The notes below the pieces were generated by a model that was not told the origin of the DNA, made no database searches, and worked only from the letters and a program-made list of their open reading frames with translations. A program made the translations under genes and the position numbers. A DNA stretch of 64,000 nt from Microbacterium maritypicum (lineage in GTDB: Bacteria; Actinomycetota; Actinomycetes; Actinomycetales; Microbacteriaceae): NCBI RefSeq assembly GCF_008868125.1, contig NZ_WAAQ01000002.1, positions 806,001 through 870,000 of the forward strand. The letters are read 5' to 3'. Positions 8,551 through 17,105 of this stretch are shown here, piece by piece; position 1 is the stretch's first letter; every line of letters starts with the position of its first letter.

Positions 8551-9876
8551 GTGTCGATGACGACCGCAACATCCTCCCGTGTCCGCCCGCCCGCAGCCGC
8601 CGAGCTCGATGCCGAAGAGCGCATGGGTCGCGACGAGATCGCCGCGCTCCAGCTCGCCCGACTGCAGCAGACCGTGCGCCACGCCTACGCGAACGTGCCT
8701 CTCTACACGCGCAAACTCGATGAGGCGGGTGTGCGTCCGGAAGACATCCGCACCCTCGACGACGTGCAGCTGCTGCCCTTCACGACCAAGGAGGATCTGC
8801 GCGAGACCTACCCGTTCGGGATGTTCGCGGTGCCGATGTCCGACGTCGCCCGCATCCACGCCTCCAGCGGCACCACAGGGCGACCCACGGTCGTCGGGTA
8901 CACGCGGGGCGACCTCGACAGGTGGGCTTCGCTGGTGGCGCGCTCGCTGCGTGCGAGCGGGATCCGCCGCGGGATGAAGGTGCACAACGCCTACGGTTAC
9001 GGGCTGTTCACCGGCGGTCTCGGCGCGCACGCGGGCATCGAAGCGCTCGGAGCGACCGCCATCCCCATGTCCGGCGGCCAGACCGCCCGCCAGGTGCAGC
9101 TCATCCTCGACTTCGAGCCGGATGCGATCCTGTGCACGCCGAGCTACCTCCTCACGATCGCCGACGCGATGGCTGCGCAGGGCGTCGACCCGCGCTCCAC
9201 GTCGTTGAAGGTCGCGGTGCTGGGCGCCGAGCCGTGGTCGAACGAGATGCGTCACGAGCTCGAACAGCGTCTGGGGATCGACGCCCTCGACATCTACGGG
9301 CTTAGCGAGGTCATGGGGCCGGGGGTGGGCAATGAGTGCCTCGAGACCAAGGACGGTCCGCATCTGTGGGAGGACCACTTCCTGCCGGAGATCATCGACG
9401 GGGACAGCGGGGCGGCGCTGCCGGACGGCGAACTCGGCGAGCTCGTCTTCACCTCCCTCACCAAGGAGGCGTTCCCCGTGATCCGCTATCGCACCCGCGA
9501 TCTCACCCGACTGCTGCCGGGGACCGCGCGTCCGGGGATGCGACGGATGGAGAAGATCACCGGTCGCAACGACGACATGATCATCCTGCGCGGTGTGAAC
9601 CTGTTCCCCACGCAGATCGAGGAGCTGGTCCTGGGGATCGAGCAGCTGACCCCACACTTCATCCTCGAGCTGTCGAAGGAAGGACGGATGGACACGCTGA
9701 AGGTGCGGATCGAGCGCCATCCCGACCTGTCCGTGGAGACCTGCCAGAGCGCGGCGGAGGTGCTCGCGCAGCGGATCAAGATCTTCGTGGGATCGACCGT
9801 CGCGGTTCAGCTCGCCGAGCCGGGGACGCTGCCTCGGAGCGAGGGGAAGTACAAGCGGGTGTACGACCTGCGGTGA
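8551..9876 (+). CDS. paaK: Phenylacetate-CoA ligase PaaK
   Basis: 441 residues. This AMP-forming ligase activates phenylacetate to phenylacetyl-CoA, the first committed step. The ATP loop is SSGTTGRPT (about 105-113). Other family marks are HNAYGYGLFTGGLG, DIYGLSEVMGPGVG, YRTRDLTRLL and the hinge GRNDDMIILRGVNLFPTQIE. The GTG at 8551 has GGAG six bases upstream; an ATG two codons later is the alternative. It is co-transcribed with paaI and followed by the tetR-type gene. The length is normal for PaaK (about 430-440). Confidence 0.95.
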   Translation: MSMTTATSSRVRPPAAAELDAEERMGRDEIAALQLARLQQTVRHAYANVPLYTRKLDEAGVRPEDIRTLDDVQLLPFTTKEDLRETYPFGMFAVPMSDVARIHASSGTTGRPTVVGYTRGDLDRWASLVARSLRASGIRRGMKVHNAYGYGLFTGGLGAHAGIEALGATAIPMSGGQTARQVQLILDFEPDAILCTPSYLLTIADAMAAQGVDPRSTSLKVAVLGAEPWSNEMRHELEQRLGIDALDIYGLSEVMGPGVGNECLETKDGPHLWEDHFLPEIIDGDSGAALPDGELGELVFTSLTKEAFPVIRYRTRDLTRLLPGTARPGMRRMEKITGRNDDMIILRGVNLFPTQIEELVLGIEQLTPHFILELSKEGRMDTLKVRIERHPDLSVETCQSAAEVLAQRIKIFVGSTVAVQLAEPGTLPRSEGKYKRVYDLR

Positions 9877-9952
9877 CGACCAGCGACACCGCGGTCGCCT
9901 CGCGGCCGATGCTCCGGTGCGCACGCCCCATCGGGTGCGAGACTGTGGGGTG

Positions 9953-10594
9953 ATGTCCGAGATGCAGAGCACACGACGAGGCCGCCCCGGGTACGACCAG
10001 CAGGGGATCCTCGGTGTCGCCGTCGCCGCCTTCAACGAATACGGGTACGACGCCACGTCGATCGGCATGCTCGCCGAGCGGCTCGGTCTGTCGAAGTCGG
10101 CGATCTACCATCACTTCGGCTCGAAGGATGAGATCCTCGACCTGGCTCTCGACGCGGCCCTGAGCGGCCTCGAGGCCGTCGTGGAGAACCCGCTTCCCGA
10201 ATCGGCCCAGGGGCCGGCTGCACCCAGCGCTGTCGACAGGCTCGAGCACGTGCTCCGCGGCGCCGTCCGTGTGCTCGTCGACCAGCTGCCGGCCGTGACG
10301 CTGCTGCTGCGCGTGCGGGGGAACACCGATGTCGAGCGCAAGGCGCTGATCCGCAGGCGGGCCTTCGACCGTCGGATCACCGCGCTCGTGTCGGAGGCGC
10401 AGAGCGAAGGCGCGCTGCGGGCCGACATCGATGCGAGCGTCGTCGCGCGACTCGTGTTCGGGATGATCAACTCGATCGTCGAGTGGTACCGCCCCGGCGG
10501 ACGCGAGGGCGCCGACCGTCTCGCCGACGATGTGGTCGCCCTCGCTCTCGACGGGCTGCGCACACGCGGTGAGGCCGGAGCCGCGGCCGTCTGA
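9953..10594 (+). CDS. paaR: TetR-family regulator, PaaR-like
   Basis: 213 residues. The N-terminal helix-turn-helix (about 15-60) includes SIGMLAERLGLSKSAIYHHFGSKDEIL; the C-terminal half is a typical TetR ligand domain. The start MSEMQSTRRGRPGYDQQG was preferred over an in-frame codon at 9917 because GTGGGG lies just upstream. Position (next to paaK) and four matching operators in the window make it the probable repressor of the PAA genes, released by phenylacetyl-CoA as in Corynebacterium PaaR. No operator copy is seen directly in front of this gene. Family is certain; the name rests on context. Confidence 0.8.
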   Translation: MSEMQSTRRGRPGYDQQGILGVAVAAFNEYGYDATSIGMLAERLGLSKSAIYHHFGSKDEILDLALDAALSGLEAVVENPLPESAQGPAAPSAVDRLEHVLRGAVRVLVDQLPAVTLLLRVRGNTDVERKALIRRRAFDRRITALVSEAQSEGALRADIDASVVARLVFGMINSIVEWYRPGGREGADRLADDVVALALDGLRTRGEAGAAAV

Positions 10595-10614
10595 CCCCGA
10601 CTCCGGCGCCGCTG

Positions 10615-12696
10615 CTACGCCGCCGCCTGCTCCTTCGCGACCAGCGTGAGCACGTCGTAGGTGGCCACGATGTCATCGTGCTGATTCTTCAGCACGGCGT
10701 CCCAGCGCACCTCTCCGTACTCGTCGGTCTCGCGCGGGGTGATCTGCTTCGCGGTGAGCTCCACACGGATGTCGTCGCCGGGGGAGACCGGCGTCACGAA
10801 CCTCAGGTTCTCCAGCCCGGAGTTCGCCAGCACGGGACCGGGCGCCGGGTCGACGAAGAGACCCGCAGCCCACGACACCAGCAGATACCCGTGCGCGACG
10901 CGTCCGGGGAAGAACGGGTTCGCGGAGGCTGCGGTCTCATCCATGTGCGCATAGAACGTGTCGCCGGTGAACGCCGCGAACGTCTCGATGTCGTCGAGGG
11001 TCACGGTGCGCGAGCCGCTTCTGACCTGATCGCCCACGTGGAGCTCGGCCAGAGACTTGCGGAACGGATGCACGCCGCCGTCCTGCTCGTAGGGGCGCGC
11101 GGCCGCGCCCTGATGCCAGACGCCGGTGAGGGCGGTCATCATCGTCGGAGAACCCTGCACGGCCGTGCGCTGCATGTGATGCAGCACCGCGCGGATGCCG
11201 CCGAGCTCCTCGCCTCCGCCCGCGCGGCCTGGGCCGCCGTGCACGAGGTTCGGGAGCGGGGAGCCGTGTCCGGTCGAGCTGCGGGCATCATCGCGGTCCA
11301 GGAAGAGCACGCGTCCGTTGTAGGCGGCCATGCCCGTCGCGAGCGCGACCGCGACCTCGGGGTCGTGCGTGGCCACACTCGTCACGAGCGAGCCGCCGCC
11401 GCGTGCCACCAGGGCGCTCGCCTCGTCGAGGGTGCGGTAGCCGATGATGCTCGACACCGGGCCGAACGCCTCGATCTCGTTGACCGCCGGGCTCTGGGCG
11501 TCGGGGAATCGCAGCAGCATCGGTGCGACGAAGGCGCCATCGGGGGCGGGTCCTTCGCTGCCGTCGACGTGACGCACGATCGGGGCGTCGGTCGTACCGA
11601 TCACGAGTTCTCCGCCGCCGGCCTGCAGGCGCCCCACCTGACGCAGCACCTCTTCGCGCTGTGCGGTCGAGGCGAGCGGACCCATCGTGACCCCCTCGGC
11701 GCGCGGATCGCCGAGGACGACCCGCGCGGACAGCCGCTCGCGGACCGCGGCGATGACGTCGTCGACGGCAGCCGTCGGCACGATCGCGCGACGGATGGCC
11801 GTGCACTTCTGCCCGGCCTTCGTGGTCATCTCGGCGACGAGCTGCTTGATGTAGGCATCGAACTCGGGCGTGCCGGCGACGGCATCCGTCCCGAGGATCG
11901 AGGCGTTGATCGAGTCGGTCTCGCTCGTGAAGCGCACGCCTCCCGTCTGCACGCACTCGTGCGCGCGCAGCTGCTCTGCTGTCGACGCCGAACCGGTGAA
12001 GGCCACGAGGTCGCCGAGCCGCAGCTCGTCGAAGAGATCGGGCACGCTGCCGGAGACGAGCTGCAGCGAGCCCGCGGGGAGCAGACCGGACTCGACCATC
12101 ACGCGCACCATCGCCTCGGCGAGATACCCGGTCGGGGTCGCCGGCTTCACCAGGGTGGGGACGCCGGCGAGGAATGCGGGAGCGAACTTCTCCAGCGCCC
12201 CCCAGACCGGGAAGTTGAAGGCGTTGATCTGCACCGCCACGCCCCGCAGTCGCGTGTAGATGTGGCGGCCGAGGAAGGAGCCGTCCTTGGCGAGGTTCTC
12301 CACGCCGCCGTCGACGTAGACCTTGGCGTTGGGCAGCTCGCGACGGCCCTTGCTGGAGTACGCGAACAGCACACCGATCCCACCGTCGATGTCCACCCAC
12401 GAGTCCTGTGTCGTGGCGCCGGTGCGGCTGGAGAGCGCGTACAGCTCGGCCTTGCGTTCGGTGAGGGCGAGGGCGAGCTGCTTGAGCCGCACGGCGCGCT
12501 GGTGGAACGTGAGCTCCCCGAGCGACGCCTGCCCGACCGTGCGGGCGTGGTCGAGCGCGGCACCCAGGTCGAGTCCGTCGGTCGAGACGCGGGCCACGAC
12601 CTCTCCCGTCGAGGCATCACGCACCTCGGTGGCCCGAGCCGCGGACGCCGGCGTCCACCACTCTCCCTCGACGTAGCTGGGGAGGATCTCGGTCAT
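10615..12696 (-). CDS. paaZ: PaaZ, oxepin-CoA hydrolase / semialdehyde dehydrogenase
   Basis: 693 residues. The N-terminal aldehyde dehydrogenase (about 1-520) has catalytic Glu in FTSETDSIN and Cys in KAGQKCTAIRR. The C-terminal MaoC-type hydratase (about 535-680) has DTFYAHMDETAA and FFPGRVAHGY, the hydrolase Asp/His pair region. PaaZ opens the seven-membered oxepin-CoA ring and oxidises the resulting aldehyde to 3-oxo-5,6-dehydrosuberyl-CoA. The start at 12696 follows AAGGGA; an upstream ATG at 12711 overlapping the paaH stop is possible. It is last in a tightly coupled four-gene operon. Confidence 0.93.
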   Translation of the reverse strand: MTEILPSYVEGEWWTPASAARATEVRDASTGEVVARVSTDGLDLGAALDHARTVGQASLGELTFHQRAVRLKQLALALTERKAELYALSSRTGATTQDSWVDIDGGIGVLFAYSSKGRRELPNAKVYVDGGVENLAKDGSFLGRHIYTRLRGVAVQINAFNFPVWGALEKFAPAFLAGVPTLVKPATPTGYLAEAMVRVMVESGLLPAGSLQLVSGSVPDLFDELRLGDLVAFTGSASTAEQLRAHECVQTGGVRFTSETDSINASILGTDAVAGTPEFDAYIKQLVAEMTTKAGQKCTAIRRAIVPTAAVDDVIAAVRERLSARVVLGDPRAEGVTMGPLASTAQREEVLRQVGRLQAGGGELVIGTTDAPIVRHVDGSEGPAPDGAFVAPMLLRFPDAQSPAVNEIEAFGPVSSIIGYRTLDEASALVARGGGSLVTSVATHDPEVAVALATGMAAYNGRVLFLDRDDARSSTGHGSPLPNLVHGGPGRAGGGEELGGIRAVLHHMQRTAVQGSPTMMTALTGVWHQGAAARPYEQDGGVHPFRKSLAELHVGDQVRSGSRTVTLDDIETFAAFTGDTFYAHMDETAASANPFFPGRVAHGYLLVSWAAGLFVDPAPGPVLANSGLENLRFVTPVSPGDDIRVELTAKQITPRETDEYGEVRWDAVLKNQHDDIVATYDVLTLVAKEQAAA

Positions 12697-12707
12697 CTCA
12701 GTTCCCT

Positions 12708-13577
12708 TCATGAGGCGTCCCATTCGTAGAAGCCGCGTCCGCTCTTGCGGCCGAGGTGGCCCTCGGCGACCAGGCGACGCAGCAGAGCCGGAGGTTCGAA
12801 GCGCTCACCCAGATGGGCGGCGAGGTACTCGGCGATGCCCAGCCGCACGTCGAGTCCGACGATGTCGGTGAGTCGGAGCGGTCCGACCGGATGCTTGTAT
12901 CCGAGCGTCATCGCCGTGTCGATGTCTTCGGCGGAGGCGACGCCCTCCTCGAGCATGCGGATCGCCTCGAGTCCGAGCGCGACACCGAGCCGGGACGACG
13001 CGAACCCGGGAGCATCGGCGACGACGATCGGCGTCTTGCCGAGGGCGGCGACCCAGCCGCGGGCGGAGTCGACGAGCGGGGGAGCGGTGCTCGCTCCGCG
13101 CACGATCTCGACGAGCGTGGAGGCGGGCACCGGGTTGAAGAAGTGCATGCCGAGCAGGTGCGAGGGGCGATCGAGCACCGCGGCCAGCTCATCGATCGAG
13201 ATGGAGGAGGTGTTCGAGGCGATCACGGCGTCGGAGGCGACGTGTGCTTCGACACGGCGGAGCGCATCGATCTTGAGCGCGAGGTCCTCGGGCACCGCCT
13301 CGACGACGAGGGTGCACGGGGCGAACAGCGCGGCATCCGTGCCCGTCGCGAGACGCTCCCGATACTCCTCGACGGGTGCGAGCGCCGTGCCTCTGGCGAT
13401 CGACGAGTCGACCGACTCGAGCACACGGGCGGCGGCCGCCTGTGCGGCGTCGGCATCGCGCTCGACGACGGTGACCCGGGAACCGGCGAGCAGGAACGCG
13501 TGGGCGATGCCGGCGCCCATCCGTCCGCCGCCGAGCACGCCCACGTGCCCAGGGGCGAGGGAACTGGTCTCGGTCAT
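12708..13577 (-). CDS. paaH: 3-hydroxyacyl-CoA dehydrogenase PaaH
   Basis: 289 residues. An NAD-binding Rossmann fold (GVLGGGRMGAGIAHAF, about 13-28) is followed by ASNTSSISIDEL and the catalytic His in LLGMHFFNPVP. The C-terminal dimer domain ends in HLGRKSGRGFYEWD. In the PAA route it oxidises 3-hydroxyadipyl-CoA to 3-oxoadipyl-CoA with NAD+. It overlaps the preceding hydratase by four bases (ATGA). The operon setting supports paaH over a general fatty-acid role. Confidence 0.9.
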   Translation of the reverse strand: MTETSSLAPGHVGVLGGGRMGAGIAHAFLLAGSRVTVVERDADAAQAAAARVLESVDSSIARGTALAPVEEYRERLATGTDAALFAPCTLVVEAVPEDLALKIDALRRVEAHVASDAVIASNTSSISIDELAAVLDRPSHLLGMHFFNPVPASTLVEIVRGASTAPPLVDSARGWVAALGKTPIVVADAPGFASSRLGVALGLEAIRMLEEGVASAEDIDTAMTLGYKHPVGPLRLTDIVGLDVRLGIAEYLAAHLGERFEPPALLRRLVAEGHLGRKSGRGFYEWDAS

Positions 13578-14329
13578 CGGTCTCTCCGCTCCAGGAAGTC
13601 GGTCATCCGTCGGAATTTCTCCGGGCTCTCGAACAGCTCGGCCTGTGCCTCCAGGTCGACGGCGGGGTGGTGGTCACGAGGCGCGCGGAACACGCGCTTG
13701 GTCGCGATGGTGGCTGCCGGGTCGTTCCGGACGATGCGATCGACGATGGCGTGCGCGGCCGGCAGCAGGTCCGCCGGCTCGTGGGTCGCCGAGACGAGTC
13801 CGATGCGCAGCGCCTCCTCGGCCTTCACGGTGCGACCGGTGAGTAGCAGCTCGATCGCCCTGGCATCTCCGACGATCTCCTTCAGCCGCCATCCGGCTCC
13901 TGCCGCGGCGAGGATGCCCAGTCCGGTCTCGGGGTTGCCGATGGCGATGGACGGGGTCGCGATGCGGATGTCGGCGGCATAGGCGAGTTCGGCTCCGCCC
14001 CCGAGCGCATATCCGTCGATCGCCGCGATGACCGGCATGGGCAGTTCGGCGAGGCGGATGAACGCGTGAGCGTTGATACCGCGCAGTGCGTCGGCCGCGC
14101 GGCGCTCGCGCAGCTCGGCGATGTCGGCCCCAGCCGCGAACACGCCGCCGGCGCCGGTGAGGATCAAGGGGCGCGGTGCGGCTTCGAGCTCGGCGCACAG
14201 CGCGTGCAGCGCATCGATGGTGGCCTGGTCGATCGCGTTGCGCTTGTGCGGACGATGGAGCGTCGCGACCACACGGTCGCCGTGGCTCTCGACGAGGAGG
14301 GGATCGCCGGCGGGCGAGGGTTCCGACAT
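13574..14329 (-). CDS. paaF: Enoyl-CoA hydratase, PaaF-like
   Basis: 251 residues of the crotonase superfamily. The oxyanion-hole motif is GVFAAGADIAEL. Both catalytic glutamates are present: E114 in GGGAELA and E134 in GNPETGLG, which favours hydratase (PaaF) over the PaaG isomerase, as PaaG lacks this pair. It would hydrate 2,3-dehydroadipyl-CoA. The start at 14329 overlaps the thiolase stop (TGATG). Only one crotonase is encoded in this operon, so PaaG must lie elsewhere or this enzyme must do more. Confidence 0.85.
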   Translation of the reverse strand: MSEPSPAGDPLLVESHGDRVVATLHRPHKRNAIDQATIDALHALCAELEAAPRPLILTGAGGVFAAGADIAELRERRAADALRGINAHAFIRLAELPMPVIAAIDGYALGGGAELAYAADIRIATPSIAIGNPETGLGILAAAGAGWRLKEIVGDARAIELLLTGRTVKAEEALRIGLVSATHEPADLLPAAHAIVDRIVRNDPAATIATKRVFRAPRDHHPAVDLEAQAELFESPEKFRRMTDFLERRDR

Positions 14330-15519
14330 CACACCTTCTCCACGATCAGGGCGGCGCCCTGTCCGACGCCGACGCACATGGTGGCCAGGCCGTAGCGCGA
14401 CCCCTCGCGTTCCATGCGGCCGAGGAGGGTGACCAGCAGCCGGGACCCGGACGAACCGAGAGGGTGGCCCAGGGCGATGGCTCCACCGTCGGCGTTCACG
14501 CGCGATTCGTCGAGGCCGAGCCGTCGGATGCAGGCGATGGACTGCGTGGCGAAGGCCTCGTTGAGCTCGATCGAGCCGATGTCGTCGATCGAGAGGCCCG
14601 CCCGTCGCAGCGCCTTCTGAGTCGCGGGAACCGGACCGAGGCCCATGACCTCGGGCGCGAGGCCCGCACTGGTGCCGGCCACGATGCGGGCACGCGGCAC
14701 CAGACCGTAGCGCTCGACTGCCGCAGCGCTCGCCACCACGATCGCGGAGGCACCGTCGTTGAGGGCGCTGGAGTTGCCCGCGGTGACGACCTGACCGCCG
14801 GCCACGACGGGTCGCAGCCGCGCGAGGCCCTCGAGCGTCGTCTCCGGCCGCGGACCCTCGTCGACCGTGACCTCGCCGGAGCCGACGGGCACGCCGACGA
14901 TCTCCGCCTCGAACCGCCCGCCCGCGATCGCCGCGGCGGCGCGCTCCTGCGAGCGCAGCGCGAAGGCATCCGCCTCGTCGCGGCTGATGCCGTCGACGCG
15001 GGCGACCTCCTCCGCCGTCTCCGGCATCGAGAACGTCGCCTTCTCGCGCGCCAGAAGGCGCGGATTCGGGAAGCGCCAGCCGATCGAGGTGTCGAACGCG
15101 GCACCGGGCTTCGCCCAGGCCTTCTCCGGCTTGGCCTGCACCCAGGGCGCGCGGGTCATCGACTCGACTCCGCCGGCGAGGATCACATCGGCGTCGCCGG
15201 CGCGGACGGCCTGCGCCGCCATCGTGACGGCGGACATCCCCGAGGCGCAGAGCCGGTTGACCGTGATTCCGGGGACGCTGTCGGGAAGCCCCGCGAGCAG
15301 CACCGCCATCCTGGCGACGTTGCGGTTGTCCTCGCCCGCCTGGTTGGCGGCACCGAGGATGACCTCGTCGATCTCGACCTGCAGCGGGTCGATTCCGGTG
15401 CGCAGCGCCGCTTCGCGCACGACGATCGATGCGAGGTCGTCCGGGCGGACGGAGGCGAGCGCGCCACCGTAGCGTCCGACCGGGGTGCGTACGCCTCCCA
15501 CGAGGTATGCCTCGGTCAT
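14329..15519 (-). CDS. paaJ: 3-oxoadipyl-CoA / oxo-dehydrosuberyl-CoA thiolase
   Basis: 396 residues. A complete thiolase: nucleophile C91 in NRLCASGMSAV, NEAFATQS, the base His in GGAIALGHPLGSSGSR and the second Cys in ATMCVGVGQGAAL. In PAA catabolism it cleaves the oxo-acyl-CoA intermediates to give acetyl-CoA and finally succinyl-CoA. It heads the operon thiolase-paaF-paaH-paaZ, with a PaaR-like operator about 60 bp upstream. PcaF of the beta-ketoadipate pathway is the same enzyme family; the surrounding genes favour paaJ. Confidence 0.9.
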   Translation of the reverse strand: MTEAYLVGGVRTPVGRYGGALASVRPDDLASIVVREAALRTGIDPLQVEIDEVILGAANQAGEDNRNVARMAVLLAGLPDSVPGITVNRLCASGMSAVTMAAQAVRAGDADVILAGGVESMTRAPWVQAKPEKAWAKPGAAFDTSIGWRFPNPRLLAREKATFSMPETAEEVARVDGISRDEADAFALRSQERAAAAIAGGRFEAEIVGVPVGSGEVTVDEGPRPETTLEGLARLRPVVAGGQVVTAGNSSALNDGASAIVVASAAAVERYGLVPRARIVAGTSAGLAPEVMGLGPVPATQKALRRAGLSIDDIGSIELNEAFATQSIACIRRLGLDESRVNADGGAIALGHPLGSSGSRLLVTLLGRMEREGSRYGLATMCVGVGQGAALIVEKV

Positions 15520-15580
15520 GCGGAACTCCTGACTGCGTTGTCTCGACGGGTGGCCCGTGTCCGGACGATCGATCCGAATT

Positions 15581-15602
15581 ACTGACCGATCGTCCGGTAA
15601 TT
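15581..15602. promoter_or_regulatory. PaaR-like operator 3 (thiolase operon)
   Basis: ACTGACCG-AT-CG-TC-CGGTAATT deviates from the recalled PaaR pattern at one position. It sits in a larger AT-flanked palindrome (15577-15602) between the transporter gene and the thiolase gene, about 60 bp before the thiolase start. This suggests the thiolase operon has its own PaaR-controlled promoter. Confidence 0.8.
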
Positions 15603-15651
15603 ATGTCACAGACTCAGGGATCGCTGCGATCCCGGGTGGTCGGCCCGAGGC

Positions 15652-16971
15652 TCACGTGAGCAGATCGACGCCCTTGGTCTCCTTGACGAGGGAGACCCCG
15701 ATGAGCGAGATCACCGCGGCGACCGCGATGTAGGCGCCGATCGTCCAGGCCGCGTGGAACTGGTTCATCAGGGCTTCGGCGATCATCGGCGCGAACGCCC
15801 CGCCGAGGATCGCGCCGAGGGCGTAGCCGATGGATACTCCCGAGTAGCGCACGTTCGCGGGGAACATCTCGGCGTAGAGCGCGGCCTGGGGCCCGTAGGA
15901 GAGACCGAGCGCGAACGTCATCACGAACAACGCCACGAAGTACCAGAGGATGTTCGCGGTATCGATCAGGAACCACATCGGCACCGCCCACAGGGCGAGT
16001 GCGACGTACCCGATCTGGAAGGTGCGGATGCGACCGAGTCGATCGGAGAGGTGTCCTCCCCAGAGGGTGAAGATGAGCCATCCGAACGAGGCGAGCGTCG
16101 TCGCCAGCAGAACCGGAGGACGCTCCATGCCGAGCGTCGCGACGGCGTAGGTCGCGAAGAACGCGATGAGCAGGTAGCCCGCCGCGTTGTTGGCGATGAA
16201 GATGATCGCGGTCAGGACCACCTGCTTGGTGTTCTGGCGGAACAGGCGGCTCAGCGGAGCGGATGCCTCCTTGCGGCGACGTCGCAGATCCTCGAAGACC
16301 GGGCTCTCGTCGACGGCGCGGCGGATCACGTAGCCGACCGCGATGAGCACGATCGAGAGCAGGAACGGGATGCGCCAGCCCCACTCGAGGAAGGCCTCCG
16401 GCGACATCGAGCTGGTGAGCACCCACAGCGTCGAGGTGGCGAGGATCATGCCGACGGGGACACCGATCTGCGGGAACGCGCCGAAGAGTCCTCGTCGGTT
16501 GCTCGGCGCATGCTCGACCGCCATCAGTGCGGCTCCGCCCCACTCGCCGCCCGCGGAGAATCCCTGCACGATGCGGAGCAGGATCAGCAGGATGGGCGCG
16601 GCGACGCCGATCGCGGCGTAGGTCGGCAGGATGCCGATGAGCGATGTGGACAGCCCCATCATGATGAGGGTGAGCACGAGCATCTTCTTGCGCCCGAGCT
16701 TGTCGCCGAGGTGGCCGGCGACGATCGCGCCGAGGGGGCGGAAGAGGAAGGAGATGCCGATGGTCGCGAACGAGAGGACCTGGGCGAAGCCGGGGCTCTC
16801 CTGGGCGATCGGGGCCAGGAACAGCGGTGCGAGCACCAATCCCGCGGCCTGGGCGTAGATGAAGAAGTCGTACCACTCGATCGAGGTGCCCACGAGGGTG
16901 CCGGCGAGCACCCGCCGTTCTTCGGCGGGCATCCGTGCGGACGAGGTGCGGTCGGAGACTGCTGACGTCAT
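15652..16971 (-). CDS. MHS-family MFS transporter, probable aromatic acid importer
   Basis: 439 residues with about twelve membrane helices. MHS (metabolite:H+ symporter) features include GTSIEWYDFFIYAQAAGL near the N-terminus, GHLGDKLGRKKMLV between helices 2 and 3, and QGFSAGGEWGGAALMAVEHAP. Relatives carry shikimate, proline/betaine and aromatic acids. The PaaR-like operator in front of it and the thiolase operon behind it suggest phenylacetate or a precursor as substrate. That is inference; sequence alone does not fix the substrate. Confidence 0.85.
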   Translation of the reverse strand: MTSAVSDRTSSARMPAEERRVLAGTLVGTSIEWYDFFIYAQAAGLVLAPLFLAPIAQESPGFAQVLSFATIGISFLFRPLGAIVAGHLGDKLGRKKMLVLTLIMMGLSTSLIGILPTYAAIGVAAPILLILLRIVQGFSAGGEWGGAALMAVEHAPSNRRGLFGAFPQIGVPVGMILATSTLWVLTSSMSPEAFLEWGWRIPFLLSIVLIAVGYVIRRAVDESPVFEDLRRRRKEASAPLSRLFRQNTKQVVLTAIIFIANNAAGYLLIAFFATYAVATLGMERPPVLLATTLASFGWLIFTLWGGHLSDRLGRIRTFQIGYVALALWAVPMWFLIDTANILWYFVALFVMTFALGLSYGPQAALYAEMFPANVRYSGVSIGYALGAILGGAFAPMIAEALMNQFHAAWTIGAYIAVAAVISLIGVSLVKETKGVDLLT

Positions 16972-17029
16972 GCGAACTCCATTGTTCTGCGATTCCGGGA
17001 GGGGAGGGCGACGAGGCGCCCCGGCTATT

Positions 17030-17051
17030 CATGACCGAATGGTCGGTCAGT
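17030..17051. promoter_or_regulatory. PaaR-like operator 4 (transporter)
   Basis: Read on the minus strand: ACTGACCG-AC-CA-TT-CGGTCATG. The half-sites ACTGACCG and CGGT are kept, but the centre is CA rather than CG and the right edge differs, so this is the weakest of the four copies. It lies about 60 bp before the MHS transporter start, the same spacing as for the thiolase operon. Confidence 0.68.
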
Positions 17052-17105
17052 AATTGCCGAGCGTAGCGCATCGGCGCCGTCGGAATCGAGAACCCGCGCT
17101 TTCGG

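Noticed and set aside
10678..12729. 683-codon plus-strand open frame antisense to paaZ
   Set aside because: It mirrors paaZ, whose motifs are complete. Long antisense frames are expected at this GC content. The translation is low-complexity Arg/Gly/His/Asp with no family.
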